Source of the DNA: Alphaproteobacteria bacterium
GTDB taxonomy: Bacteria > Pseudomonadota > Alphaproteobacteria > RF32 > CAG-239
Assembly: GCA_017937705.1 (NCBI GenBank)
Contig: JAGBDC010000034.1
Coordinates: 1 to 48,503, forward strand
Direction: 5' to 3'
Length of the DNA stretch: 48,503 bases
The position numbers were made by a program, and so were the translations under genes. Under the pieces are notes generated by a model. It was not told the DNA's origin, ran no database searches, and saw nothing but the letters and a program-made list of their open reading frames with translations. How positions within the stretch are numbered: position 1 is the stretch's first letter; every line of letters starts with the position of its first letter. Shown in pieces: positions 8,784 through 17,578 of the stretch.

Positions 8784-9224
8784 CTACTCCACTACTTTAA
8801 CGCCCATAGAAACAGCTTGACCTTTAACCATATTCATAGCTGCTTCAACTGTTGAACAATTCAAGTCAGGAAGTTTTGCAGTAGCAATTTCTCTTACTTG
8901 ATCCATAGTAATTTGACCTGCAACAGTTTTGCCCGGCTCTTTAGAAGCAGACTTAATTTTTGCAGCGGTCTTAATGTAGTAAGCAACCGGAGGAAGCTTT
9001 GTAATGAATGTGAAAGACTTATCTTCGAAAGCTGTAATAACTACAGGAACAGGTATACCCGGTTCCATTTTTTGAGTAGCAGCATTGAAAGCCTTACAAA
9101 ATTCCATAATATTCAAGCCTTTTTGACCCAATGCAGGACCAACCGGAGGAGAAGGATTTGCCTTTCCAGCGGGGATTTGAAGCTTGATTAATCCTAAAAT
9201 CTTCTTTTTAGATTTAACAGCCAT
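8784..9224 (-). CDS. rplK: 50S ribosomal protein L11
   Basis: Part of the GTPase-associated centre on 23S rRNA. The 146 residues carry the proline-rich N-terminal signature [28 protein letters not shown] and the C-terminal rRNA-binding domain with [16 protein letters not shown]. The start is an ATG with GAGG upstream. It is the first gene of its transcript here; nusG, its usual neighbour, is about 6 kb away, beyond mscL and the polysaccharide operon. It has its own promoter at 9336-9363. Confidence 0.98.
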   Translation of the reverse strand: MAVKSKKKILGLIKLQIPAGKANPSPPVGPALGQKGLNIMEFCKAFNAATQKMEPGIPVPVVITAFEDKSFTFITKLPPVAYYIKTAAKIKSASKEPGKTVAGQITMDQVREIATAKLPDLNCSTVEAAMNMVKGQAVSMGVKVVE

Positions 9225-9246
9225 TTTAATACCTCACTTTAGGTTT

Positions 9247-9273
9247 GTGGTAAGATTATGGCTAATCCCCCAC
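9247..9273 (-). promoter_or_regulatory. Candidate L1 operator hairpin in the rplK leader
   Basis: On the minus strand: GTGG, two unpaired G, GATTA, a 4-base loop, TAATC, three unpaired bases, CCAC. This two-part stem with an asymmetric internal loop sits 23 bases before the rplK ATG. The L11-L1 operon is known to be repressed by L1 binding an mRNA mimic of its rRNA site; whether this hairpin is that site is inferred from place and shape only. Confidence 0.4.
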
Positions 9274-9297
9274 AAATTATTATAAATACACGATTCG

Positions 9298-9363
9298 CAT
9301 TTCGATAGAACATGGTCCTGTCGAAATGTTGCCTCTGTATAACACAACAATTTAATTTTGCAA
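9298..9363 (-). promoter_or_regulatory. Promoter of rplK-rplA with 5' leader hairpin
   Basis: TTGCAA (9363-9358), a 16-base spacer and TATACA (9341-9336) on the minus strand. The transcript would start near 9329 and immediately form an 11-bp hairpin (9298-9308 with 9318-9328, one mismatch), which may stabilise the message. Confidence 0.65.
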
Positions 9364-9381
9364 GCTTTTTTTTATAAAAAA

Positions 9382-11142
9382 TTAATCAATTTTAATTTTT
9401 AGCAATTCTTCACATTGCTTATCCATTTGTTCTTCGACGTTAACATAATTTTTTACTATGTCATTAATATCAGCCTTGGTTATTTTTTGTTCTCGCAAGT
9501 CTATGGCTTTATAATCTTTTCCGTAAACGGAGTAATAATCCTCATATTTTAAGTCTCCTCCGATAATCTTATCAGAAAAAGTTATGCGTTTATTAGGAAT
9601 ACCCAGTGCATCAGCACATATCAAACCATGCAAAGATGATGAGAGAATACAATAACACTCTTGCATATCTCGTAGAACCTGTATCGGAGTATCTTCAACA
9701 TCAATAAATTTTATATTATCAATCTGTATATTTTTTATAAAATCAGATTTTTTATCATGGTAATGAGGAACAACTCCCACAAAATCACGTCCTTTCTCTC
9801 CTGTATTTTTCATTATCTTTCTGACCAAAATAGCAGGATCAGCCAAAACTTTTGCGTTTTTTCCGGTAATCTCTTTCATTTTTTCTTGAGATTTTTTCCC
9901 TCTTAATGCCAGAACACAGAGTTTTTTATTCCAATTTTTAGGAACTTTTACTTCCCGTTGCATTCCTGAACCGAACACAAGAATTTTCTTTGCTTTATTA
10001 TTTTTAGCTTCAAAAATACAAGCCAAAATAGAACCTATACAACATAAGTCTGCTTCCTTGAAGTTTGGAACAACATTCCAGCTACAAATATAACGTGCTA
10101 TATACAAATTAAGCATATCTCCAAAATTAGAAAAACCATTCCAAACAGCCATTTTCCAGATTTTTCTTTTTCCGGGATAATATTTCTTAGCTACAAACCA
10201 ACAATTTATATATGAAAAAAACTTATTAAACCAAGAAGCCTTTGAATATTTTATAATATTTTCCGTCAATATACAGTTATTACTTTTCGCAAAATTGTAT
10301 ATTTTATCTAATTCATCACTTTCAAAATTATATTTTTTTATATTCGCAAAAATTTTCTTAAAAGTTTTTCTATATTTCGGAAGCAATAAATCTCTGTATT
10401 CCGGAATGTAACGTAGATTAACTTCCCCTCCCAAAACAGCATACAAGTTCTTTATAAGACTGCTCTGCCCCTGATATATTCCTTCAGCACTAATTCTGTA
10501 CATATATGAACAGTCAGGCAATACCGCTAAGCTTCCGAACTTTAGCATATAAAGAGTCATTGTAGTATCGTTTACAAAATTATATGGAAAATTTTTAGGA
10601 AAACCGAAATAAAAAATATTTCTGAATGTAATAGCGCAATTATGCACGTATATTTTTTCTTGTAAATATGACTCTATCGAATAAATTTTCATTTCATCAC
10701 AAATAGGTTGAGTTTCTATATCTCCATTTTCACGCACAAGGGTATATCCGCTACCGCAACCGATACATTTGGGATTTTCTCTTAACACATCAACTTGTTT
10801 TTGAAATTTATATTCATCACCATAATAATCATCACCATCAAGCAACATAAAAAATTTGCCTTTGGCATGTTTAATCAAATTCAAACGGTTCGATGCTGCT
10901 TTTTCTATATTTATACAGTCTAAATCCGCATAAAAAGATTGATATACCTTAATAAAATCATATTTATCAGTATATTCTTTTATTATTTTAAGGCTTTCTT
11001 CTTTTTTACCGTCAAGACCGATTAAAACCTCATAATCAAAATCCGTTTTTTGATTAACGATGCTATCCAGAGTATTTTGTATATACTTTTCTTGATTACA
11101 AAAAGTTACACATACAGATAATATTATTGTTTTATCTTTCAT
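9382..11142 (-). CDS. Bifunctional family 2 glycosyltransferase / polysaccharide pyruvyl transferase-like protein
   Basis: A two-part surface-polysaccharide enzyme. Residues about 1-240 are a GT-A family 2 glycosyltransferase with VCVTFCNQEKYIQNTLDSI and the metal-binding LLDGDDYYG. Residues about 330-560 match the polysaccharide pyruvyl transferase (CsaB/PssM) pattern: NGFSNFGDMLN at the start of the fold, then ALRGKKSQ, ADPAIL, and SSSLHGLICADALGIP near the end. The middle is a linker rich in Lys and Tyr. No membrane segment, so it acts on a lipid-linked glycan at the inner face of the membrane. ATG at 11142, two bases after the previous gene, so co-translated. It is the last gene of the three-gene operon. 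The sugar donor cannot be predicted. Confidence 0.8.
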   Translation of the reverse strand: MKDKTIILSVCVTFCNQEKYIQNTLDSIVNQKTDFDYEVLIGLDGKKEESLKIIKEYTDKYDFIKVYQSFYADLDCINIEKAASNRLNLIKHAKGKFFMLLDGDDYYGDEYKFQKQVDVLRENPKCIGCGSGYTLVRENGDIETQPICDEMKIYSIESYLQEKIYVHNCAITFRNIFYFGFPKNFPYNFVNDTTMTLYMLKFGSLAVLPDCSYMYRISAEGIYQGQSSLIKNLYAVLGGEVNLRYIPEYRDLLLPKYRKTFKKIFANIKKYNFESDELDKIYNFAKSNNCILTENIIKYSKASWFNKFFSYINCWFVAKKYYPGKRKIWKMAVWNGFSNFGDMLNLYIARYICSWNVVPNFKEADLCCIGSILACIFEAKNNKAKKILVFGSGMQREVKVPKNWNKKLCVLALRGKKSQEKMKEITGKNAKVLADPAILVRKIMKNTGEKGRDFVGVVPHYHDKKSDFIKNIQIDNIKFIDVEDTPIQVLRDMQECYCILSSSLHGLICADALGIPNKRITFSDKIIGGDLKYEDYYSVYGKDYKAIDLREQKITKADINDIVKNYVNVEEQMDKQCEELLKIKID

Positions 11143-11144
11143 AA

Positions 11145-13526
11145 TTACTTACTTTTCCATAAACCATCTTTTTGTTTATTCTTTAAAAAACGCCTTACCA
11201 TTTTTAGTTTCGGCTTTAGAATTTTCGCTTTTTCTTTATATTTCTTACGTCGGACACCGAAAGTTATTTTTGATAATAACTTATATTTTCTATATTTTTT
11301 TAAATTATATTCATAGCCTAGTATATCTGTAAGCCAGTCTGTTTTTTGTTCCAAAATATCCTTAACTACTATAATATCGTTAGTAAGTTTCTTAATAACG
11401 ATATTTTCCGGAGAAACTTTTGTCTTTTTAGGAGCCTTAATTGCATTTATCAGCCAGTTTAATGCAATTTCTCTTTCTTTGGCAAGCGCCCCATTTACTT
11501 GAGAATAGTCTATCTTTTCCAGCTCATATTTTTCGGATAAAACAACTTCTTGCGAAGGACGAGCTCTATCCATAAGATTTAGTTTTGATAAAATAGTCTC
11601 AAATCTGGAATATGCCTTATTTTTGTTTGCAACACACAAAAATTCATTACCGAAAATAATAGAAAAACATGTCCCATGAAAAGAGTTTGTAATTAAAAGT
11701 TCTGCTCCTCTTATGTAATGCAACCATTCTTCCGTATTCATATCTTTTATATTTAAATAAACTACCGGTAAGTTTAGAGTATTAGCATAATAGTCCACAA
11801 CTTTTTCATCAAAATCATCTTTACCTAAAAAATATGCCAAAATATACTTTTCCGGCAAATTCGGTTTTACAGAATCAGCCATTTCATCATAATATTTTCT
11901 GTCAATATAAAATACCGGATCGATAATAACTTCAGCTTCGACCCCCATTTTATCTTTACATATTTTTTGGCCGGCTGTTTCTCTTACGGATATAGCATCA
12001 AACTGCTTTAATAAAACCGAAGCTAAAGCCTCATCCTCAGCTGTTCCGACAAATTTTTCTTCTCCAAAACTTGCTGAACAAGCAATTTTCTTTGCAGAAT
12101 CCGTAACAAAATTAAGATAATATGCGCCCTTATTTAATCCTTGTCCGGAAGATTTCCATACTTGGTCAGAACCGACAATAACCGTATCTGTTTGTTCGTT
12201 AATTTTAACCAAATCTTTGTCTGCCAACAACGAGGTATAATCCATATATTTGTCTGCAAAACTTTTAAAATGAGAGTTAATAAAAGTGTCCGGTTTATGT
12301 CTTATATTAGCATTATTCATATACCAAATAAGCTTATTGCTATATCCTAATTCTTCTAAAGACTTTTGTAGTGCATATCCGGTAATTATTGCTCCAAAAT
12401 TACTATACGGCCAATAATTTAAAATCGCTACGTCATATTTGTTTTTAGATATATTGTCAATATTATCTTTTAACGACATTTTATCTAAATTTTTGAAAAA
12501 TTTTTCCCGATATTCACTATGTTCACTGGAGCGGACCAAATTATAATTACGTTTTTCTATTACTTGTAACGGGATTTTTTCATACAATTTCGTGTTATTT
12601 TTTATTTCTCCAAATAAAATTCTTCCCTTTTCAGAATTCAGTATAACTACACTGGTACCTTTACCATCGTTAAGATTTTCATTATAATCATTTACACCCC
12701 AAAAATCTCCGATAGTTATATCTCCTTGACGTGGCAATTTGTTAAATTTGCAATCGCCGCAACACAATCGTAAACTGTAGTTTCTTAAAAACGAAGATAT
12801 ATAAGGAAAATCTTTACCGGTATAAATATTTGAGCTTTTATCTGTTTTAATGCTGATATGATAGTTAGTAGTCCAACCGAATATTTTATCTCTAAAATTT
12901 ATGCCTTCTATGTTTTCGCCATCAACCTTTTCTTTTAGTGCTTTTTGAAGTACTTTTGGAGATGGAACCCCATGGCATATAATATCAATACAGTAAAGGT
13001 TATCATATTCTTTGCCCAGAAATCCCTTTAAGCCGGCAACTTGACAAGACGTACCGCTAAACAACACCTTAACATTATTGCTCAAGTATTCTTTTATACG
13101 TTTATAACAATCCGTGGTATTACTTTGAACATATTTTGAACCACGCAATTTTTGTAAATCTTCTAAATTATCAATGATTATATGTTGCACAGTCCAATCA
13201 TTAGTAAATGCTGCCCCGCAAACAACACCGTTTTGCTTAAGTATATTCTCGGCAAAATATGAAAAAGCACCACCTGATGAAGATTTTTTTCTTAACTCGT
13301 CATCACCCATAACCGCATAACATTCCGGTTCAGAAAAATTGTTATATTTTGCATTATTAACCGGACATACTTTTTGACATAATCCGCATTTTATACACTT
13401 TTTTTCATCTATTTGAGGATACCAAAAACCTTCATCATTAGAAATCATATTTATCGCAGATTTCGGACAAGCATTAAAGCATGCATTGCAACCGGTACAA
13501 TCATTCATATTTTCGAGGATTTTCAT
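11145..13526 (-). CDS. F420 hydrogenase beta-subunit-like / polysaccharide pyruvyl transferase fusion
   Basis: Residues about 1-60 hold two 4Fe-4S ferredoxin motifs (CTGCNACFNACP and CIKCGLCQKVCP). Residues about 65-340 match the coenzyme F420 hydrogenase/dehydrogenase beta subunit family (SSGGAFSYFA, RGSKYVQS, FSGTSCQVAGLKGFLG, CHGVPSP, CCGDCKFNKLPRQGDITIGDFWG). Residues about 365-670 are a polysaccharide pyruvyl transferase domain (YSNFGAIITGYAL, VGSDQVWK, ITNSFHGTCFSIIFG). A basic tail ends the protein. Such FrhB-like proteins are common in exopolysaccharide clusters of organisms that lack F420, so a redox or pyruvyl-ketal role in glycan modification is more likely than hydrogen metabolism. 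It starts at the ATG at 13526, three bases after the upstream glycosyltransferase. Confidence 0.8.
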   Translation of the reverse strand: MKILENMNDCTGCNACFNACPKSAINMISNDEGFWYPQIDEKKCIKCGLCQKVCPVNNAKYNNFSEPECYAVMGDDELRKKSSSGGAFSYFAENILKQNGVVCGAAFTNDWTVQHIIIDNLEDLQKLRGSKYVQSNTTDCYKRIKEYLSNNVKVLFSGTSCQVAGLKGFLGKEYDNLYCIDIICHGVPSPKVLQKALKEKVDGENIEGINFRDKIFGWTTNYHISIKTDKSSNIYTGKDFPYISSFLRNYSLRLCCGDCKFNKLPRQGDITIGDFWGVNDYNENLNDGKGTSVVILNSEKGRILFGEIKNNTKLYEKIPLQVIEKRNYNLVRSSEHSEYREKFFKNLDKMSLKDNIDNISKNKYDVAILNYWPYSNFGAIITGYALQKSLEELGYSNKLIWYMNNANIRHKPDTFINSHFKSFADKYMDYTSLLADKDLVKINEQTDTVIVGSDQVWKSSGQGLNKGAYYLNFVTDSAKKIACSASFGEEKFVGTAEDEALASVLLKQFDAISVRETAGQKICKDKMGVEAEVIIDPVFYIDRKYYDEMADSVKPNLPEKYILAYFLGKDDFDEKVVDYYANTLNLPVVYLNIKDMNTEEWLHYIRGAELLITNSFHGTCFSIIFGNEFLCVANKNKAYSRFETILSKLNLMDRARPSQEVVLSEKYELEKIDYSQVNGALAKEREIALNWLINAIKAPKKTKVSPENIVIKKLTNDIIVVKDILEQKTDWLTDILGYEYNLKKYRKYKLLSKITFGVRRKKYKEKAKILKPKLKMVRRFLKNKQKDGLWKSK

Positions 13527-13529
13527 AAT

Positions 13530-14513
13530 TTACTCCAATGTCAAAAACGGTATAAAATTAAACAATTTAACACTTCTTTTATCTTTTTTATTACTGATTT
13601 TTAAAAGCGGAATTAAACCAAATAATTTAATTTTAATTCGGGGACAACTAACATAATTGCGTTGTGTAACCATATTATACTGACCACCATGTTCCGCTGT
13701 ATATTTTTTTATTTTCATTCTTTCATAATGATTAATCGAAGTTATTATCGCCTGTGTTTTTTCTTCATCGGAAAGCGGAGATCTCATAATTGTATGTAAC
13801 CATGTGTCTTCATGATCAAACTGTCTCTTTTCATAATCTGTTTGCGAACGAGAATGAGATGCTCCTCTTATCAAATAAACGCCGCAACTTTCATCGGAAT
13901 AGCAAGCTTTATATTTTACCGAAAGAGGAAAATACATTTGAAAATTTTGCCCCGCCTTACCTGCATATATATCTCGCTCCGGATTAACATCTAAAAAAGC
14001 TGAGCTACGAACAATTGATGCAATAGGAGGCCAAATCATATTGCGATTATACAACAAATCATTCATTAACGGATCATTGTCTTCAGTTGTTTTCCTTTTA
14101 ATTTTTTTTACAATAACATCCGGTTCTTCTTCATTTATTTGATCTAAACAAAAAAATCCCATACCGGCTTCCGGATTTTGCTCCATCAAAGCAACCTTTT
14201 TAGATATGTGTTCGGGATACAAAATATCATCACTGTCAGGCCACATTAAATATTCCCCGCTAAATATTTTTAGTCCTGCATTGAGGGCGGCTGCCTGTCC
14301 GGAATTTTCCTGTTTTATATATATAACATCCCAACCTTTAGCTTCAAATTGCGGTTTATATGTATTAAATACTTCTTCCGTATTGTCAGTAGAACCATCA
14401 TTAATAAAAATAAATTCGACATTTTGATAATCTTGAATTAGCAAAGAATCAAAAAACTTCACAACATATTTTTCTCCGTTATAGCACGGAGAAATAATTG
14501 AAACTTTTTTCAT
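13530..14513 (-). CDS. Family 2 glycosyltransferase
   Basis: First gene of the polysaccharide operon. The N-terminal GT-A domain shows SIISPCYNGEKYVVKFFDSL, FINDGSTDNT and the metal-binding PDSDDIL, with QENSGQAAALNAGL between, typical of family 2 inverting enzymes that transfer a sugar to a growing lipid-linked glycan. The last 35 residues contain two similar hydrophobic stretches (IKLFGLIPLLKI and VKLFNFIPFLTL), perhaps a membrane-association tail. ATG at 14513 with GAGG 8 bases upstream. Directly behind it come the FrhB-like fusion and the second glycosyltransferase with gaps of 3 and 2 bases. The operon interrupts the nusG-rplK neighbourhood. Confidence 0.85.
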   Translation of the reverse strand: MKKVSIISPCYNGEKYVVKFFDSLLIQDYQNVEFIFINDGSTDNTEEVFNTYKPQFEAKGWDVIYIKQENSGQAAALNAGLKIFSGEYLMWPDSDDILYPEHISKKVALMEQNPEAGMGFFCLDQINEEEPDVIVKKIKRKTTEDNDPLMNDLLYNRNMIWPPIASIVRSSAFLDVNPERDIYAGKAGQNFQMYFPLSVKYKACYSDESCGVYLIRGASHSRSQTDYEKRQFDHEDTWLHTIMRSPLSDEEKTQAIITSINHYERMKIKKYTAEHGGQYNMVTQRNYVSCPRIKIKLFGLIPLLKISNKKDKRSVKLFNFIPFLTLE

Positions 14514-14597
14514 TTTTCAACCTCGTTAAAAACCAAACAATAAGGAGATATTATATAATATATTATTCTTTGCAACATAATATTTTCATAAAAACAA

Positions 14598-14627
14598 AAA
14601 AAGCCGCATATTGCTATGCGACTTTTT
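14598..14627 (-). terminator. Terminator of mscL
   Basis: A 13-bp stem (14598-14610 with 14615-14627, one G-T pair), 4-base loop, and T-run on the minus strand, just past the mscL stop. Confidence 0.85.
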
Positions 14628-14646
14628 ACATCATAAAAAATTATGA

Positions 14647-15135
14647 TTATTTTTTAGTTCTCGGTTTTCTTGCCTTCGGAGCCACTTCCTTAGCTTTTTC
14701 GGCTTTCAATTCAGAAGTACAATGGGGACAACGAGTAGCTTTTATATCAACAGTTGAACAACAAAACGGACATTGTTTTGTGGTCGGAGCAGCAGCTTCT
14801 GCCTCAGCTTCTTTCTTATCCAATGCAGATTGAAGCTTATTCAATGCCTTAATCAAAATGAATACGGCAAAAGCAACTATAATAAAACTGATTAATGCAT
14901 TGAAGAACAAGCCATAGTTAATAGAAACCGGATTTTCACCTGAAGAAATAACCCATTTCAAATCAGAAAAATCAACCTTTCCTAATAACAAACCGATAGG
15001 AGGCATAATTACATCTTTAACCATTGAATCAACAATTTTACCGAAAGCGGCACCGATAATGATACCGACAGCCATATCAATAACATTGCCACGCATTGCG
15101 AATTTTTTAAATTCAGTAAAAAAAGATTTTATCAT
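14647..15135 (-). CDS. mscL: Large-conductance mechanosensitive channel with C-terminal zinc ribbon
   Basis: A stretch-gated channel of the inner membrane that releases solutes on osmotic downshock. Residues 1-108 are a complete MscL: N-terminal amphipathic helix, [33 protein letters not shown], second membrane helix near 75-97. The family is usually about 135 residues; here a Glu/Ala-rich linker leads to two Cys pairs (C122/C125 or C126, C136/C139) that look like a zinc ribbon, then a basic Lys/Arg/Pro tail, for a total of 162. The tail lies on the cytoplasmic side. ATG with AAGGAA upstream. It lies downstream of nusG, separated by a terminator. Confidence 0.95.
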   Translation of the reverse strand: MIKSFFTEFKKFAMRGNVIDMAVGIIIGAAFGKIVDSMVKDVIMPPIGLLLGKVDFSDLKWVISSGENPVSINYGLFFNALISFIIVAFAVFILIKALNKLQSALDKKEAEAEAAAPTTKQCPFCCSTVDIKATRCPHCTSELKAEKAKEVAPKARKPRTKK

Positions 15136-15163
15136 TTTTAGTTCCTTACATTAGTTTATAAAT

Positions 15164-15194
15164 AAAAAAGGCTGAAAATATTGCTTTCCAGCCC
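15164..15194 (-). terminator. Terminator of secE-nusG
   Basis: Stem GGCTGAAAA / TTTCCAGCC (15170-15178 with 15185-15193, one G-T pair) with a T-run on the minus strand. Confidence 0.8.
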
Positions 15195-15214
15195 TAAATT
15201 TTTCATATTGCCGG

Positions 15215-15745
15215 TTAAATTTTTTCAACCTGATTAAAGTCTAAATCAACCGGAGTCGGACGACCGAAAATAGAAACAGAAAGTTTCAAACGAGATTTTT
15301 CTGTGTCAACATCTTCAACCAAACCAATAAATGAAGCAAACGGACCGTCACAAACTCTGACTTGTTCCCCAACTTCAAATTTGATAATAGTTTGCGGACG
15401 TTCAACACCTTCCTCAATTTGTTTGATAATGCGCTCTGCTTCTGCATCAGAAATCGGGAGAGGCTTATTTCTCGGTCCCAAAAAACCGGTAACACGAGGA
15501 GTATTTTTAATAACCATCCAACAATCATCTGACATTTCCATTTTCACCAAGACATAGCCCGGGAAAAATTTGCGTTCAGAATTTACTTTGGTACCCTTCT
15601 TAACTTCAACAACATTCTCGGTAGGTACCATAACCTCAAGAATTTTATCTTCCATATTCTTTAATACGGCTTGTTCTCTAAGCGATTCGGCAACCTTTTT
15701 CTCAGAACCGGAATAAACGTGAACAACATACCAACGAGCGGCCAT
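15215..15745 (-). CDS. nusG: Transcription termination/antitermination protein NusG
   Basis: Binds RNA polymerase, promotes processivity, and links transcription to Rho and the ribosome. The NGN domain is evident (RWYVVHVYSGSEKKVAESL, ERKFFPGYVLVKM, TPRVTGFLG), followed by the KOW domain (FEVGEQVRVCDGPFASFIGLVEDVD). The length of 176 is normal. The start is the ATG at 15745 with AGGAGAC upstream; a longer frame to 15763 lies across that binding site. The secE stop falls inside the upstream region, so the pair is one operon, but the usual next gene rplK is absent and a terminator follows. Confidence 0.97.
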   Translation of the reverse strand: MAARWYVVHVYSGSEKKVAESLREQAVLKNMEDKILEVMVPTENVVEVKKGTKVNSERKFFPGYVLVKMEMSDDCWMVIKNTPRVTGFLGPRNKPLPISDAEAERIIKQIEEGVERPQTIIKFEVGEQVRVCDGPFASFIGLVEDVDTEKSRLKLSVSIFGRPTPVDLDFNQVEKI

Positions 15746-15755
15746 AAACTGTCTC

Positions 15756-15944
15756 CTAACCAAAGATTAATTTAACGAGAAAGCCGAAAAACTGATCAAC
15801 AAAAAAGAAAAATGTTGCAGCAATAGCGACCAAAACCAAAACCATAAAAGAAGTTTGTGTAACCTCTCCTCTTGTCGGCCATGTAACTTTTTTAACCTCT
15901 TGTTTTACTTGTCTGAAAAATGTAATCGGATTAACTTTTGCCAT
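15756..15944 (-). CDS. secE: Preprotein translocase subunit SecE
   Basis: A 62-residue single-membrane-span subunit of the SecYEG channel. The short form is typical of alphaproteobacteria: a cytosolic amphipathic helix with FFRQVKQEVKKVTWPTRGE, the family signature, then one membrane span (about 33-58). ATG at 15944; only a weak GGGTAA precedes it. It leads a two-gene transcript with nusG from the promoter at 16061-16089. Confidence 0.97.
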   Translation of the reverse strand: MAKVNPITFFRQVKQEVKKVTWPTRGEVTQTSFMVLVLVAIAATFFFFVDQFFGFLVKLIFG

Positions 15945-16060
15945 CGACTTTACCCAAATATAAAAACTTTAAACCCAACACCGAAAATCGGTGAAACCAC
16001 AACTGCAAACATTATCGAATTTAGCCTCGACATATATCGCAGACTTTTTAAGTTGTGCTT

Positions 16061-16089
16061 AATAAATATCTTTTAAGGCGATATGTCAA
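16061..16089 (-). promoter_or_regulatory. Promoter of secE-nusG
   Basis: Minus-strand TTGACA (16089-16084), a 17-base spacer, and TTTATT (16066-16061). The leader is about 110 bases and includes a CACCGA/TCGGTG inverted repeat shortly before secE. Confidence 0.75.
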
Positions 16090-16134
16090 GCAATTATTTT
16101 ATAATATCCTGATTTTTACTATTTTTATACATTT

Positions 16135-16157
16135 AAAGCCGGAAGTAATCCGGCTTT
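16135..16157 (-). terminator. Terminator of hisS
   Basis: Perfect 9-bp stem AAAGCCGGA / TCCGGCTTT with a 5-base loop, 20 bases after the hisS stop. The T-run is short. Confidence 0.75.
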
Positions 16158-16176
16158 GTATTCTTTTATAAAAAAA

Positions 16177-17418
16177 TTAACTCAATTCCTTTCGGGTTCC
16201 GTCCATATTAATCAATGTCTTTACTCCATCAGCAACCAACAAATCCAGTTGTTTACCGAATTTTTTAGAACGTTTTAACATGGTTACGATTTTACCTTCT
16301 TTCTGCAATTTTTTAGTCTTTTTTATTACATCGGCAAAAGACATATTATCATCATAAGCCAAAACAACTTTCTCGTTCATAGGCGGAACAAAACCTTCTT
16401 CTTGCAGAATTGCCGAAATTCGTTCAAAACCGATAGAAAAACCGACAGCCGGAACAGATTCTCCCAAAAACTTGCCAATCATACCATCATAACGACCACC
16501 GCCGGCAACTGAAGAGCCAAATTTAGGGCTGACAATTTCAAAAACCATACCGGTATAATATCCCATACCTCGAACCAAAGACTTATCATATACCGCTGTA
16601 TATTTTCCGTCAGATACGGCATTGGCAAAATCTAAAACCTTTTTAAGATTTTCAACCACATCTTTATTAGAACAATATTTTTCCGCAGCAGATAAAGCAT
16701 TTTCATCGGAAACACCCAATATTTCTATAAATTTTGCCACAACTTCAGATGAATATTCCTTTTCCAAAAGTTCCTTTTTAACCCCGTCCAAACCGATTTT
16801 ATCAAGTTTATCAAAACTGATGCAAACCGAAGGAACATCATCAGCATTAAATCCTGCTGATAAAATCATATCAGTTAAAATGCGTCGATCATTAATTCTG
16901 ACCGTAAAATCGCTAAAACCAATATCTTGCAGAGCAGAAGTAGTTGCCGCAATCAATTCCATTTCTGCATTTATCGACGCATCGCCGATTATATCAATAT
17001 CGCACTGATAAAACTCACGTAAACGTCCTTTTTGAGGTCTTTCGGCACGAAACACCTTATCAATTTGCAAAGCCTTAAAGGGGGATGAAAGAAGATGTCT
17101 GTTGTTTGCATAATAACGAGATAAAGGCATTGTCAAATCGTAACGAAGACCACTATCAACCAAATCATTTTCGGTTAAATTTTCTTGAGATAAATCCAGT
17201 TTTTGTCCGCGTTTCAGCAATTTGAATATCATAGCTAAATTTTCGCCACCATCACTTTGATTTAATCTGTCAATATCTTCCATAATAGGAGTATTAATTT
17301 TATTAAAGCCGTAGCTCTTATATGAATTTTCAATTTTAGAACGCAAATAATCTCTGATTTCCACCTCTTTAGGCAAAAAATCTTTTGTGCCGCGAACCGG
17401 CAATGTGCTCATTTTCAT
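16177..17418 (-). CDS. hisS: Histidyl-tRNA synthetase
   Basis: Charges tRNA-His in the cytosol. A class II synthetase core is visible: LPVRGTKDFLPKE at the N-terminus, SGLRYDLTMPLSRYYA (motif 2 region), KVFRAERPQKGRLREFYQCDIDIIG, the HisRS-specific region near DKSLVRGMGYYTGMVFEI, GGGRYDGMIG, and VGFSIGFERI (motif 3), followed by an anticodon-binding domain. The length of 413 is normal. The start is taken as the ATG at 17418 with AAGGGAAAG upstream; another ATG two codons later is possible. Monocistronic, with its own promoter and terminator. It lies between secE and an accessory patch. Confidence 0.95.
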   Translation of the reverse strand: MKMSTLPVRGTKDFLPKEVEIRDYLRSKIENSYKSYGFNKINTPIMEDIDRLNQSDGGENLAMIFKLLKRGQKLDLSQENLTENDLVDSGLRYDLTMPLSRYYANNRHLLSSPFKALQIDKVFRAERPQKGRLREFYQCDIDIIGDASINAEMELIAATTSALQDIGFSDFTVRINDRRILTDMILSAGFNADDVPSVCISFDKLDKIGLDGVKKELLEKEYSSEVVAKFIEILGVSDENALSAAEKYCSNKDVVENLKKVLDFANAVSDGKYTAVYDKSLVRGMGYYTGMVFEIVSPKFGSSVAGGGRYDGMIGKFLGESVPAVGFSIGFERISAILQEEGFVPPMNEKVVLAYDDNMSFADVIKKTKKLQKEGKIVTMLKRSKKFGKQLDLLVADGVKTLINMDGTRKELS

Positions 17419-17454
17419 CTTTCTTTCCCTTATTTTATACAAACAACAGTAACT

Positions 17455-17483
17455 TTTATAAAACACAAATAAACATAAATCAA
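17455..17483 (-). promoter_or_regulatory. Promoter of hisS
   Basis: Minus-strand TTGATT (17483-17478), 17-base spacer, TATAAA (17460-17455), with a leader of about 30 bases. Confidence 0.75.
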
Positions 17484-17535
17484 TTTATTATTACAACTTT
17501 CTTTAATATACCGTTGCTGATTTTATTTATACAAC

Positions 17536-17562
17536 AAAAAAAGGCCCTAACGGACCTTTTTT
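17536..17562 (-). terminator. Terminator of the orphan gene at 17579
   Basis: A-rich GGCC / GGACC stem (one G-T pair) with T-run on the minus strand, 17 bases after the stop codon. Confidence 0.8.
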
Positions 17563-17578
17563 AGAAAATTGTTTTCGA

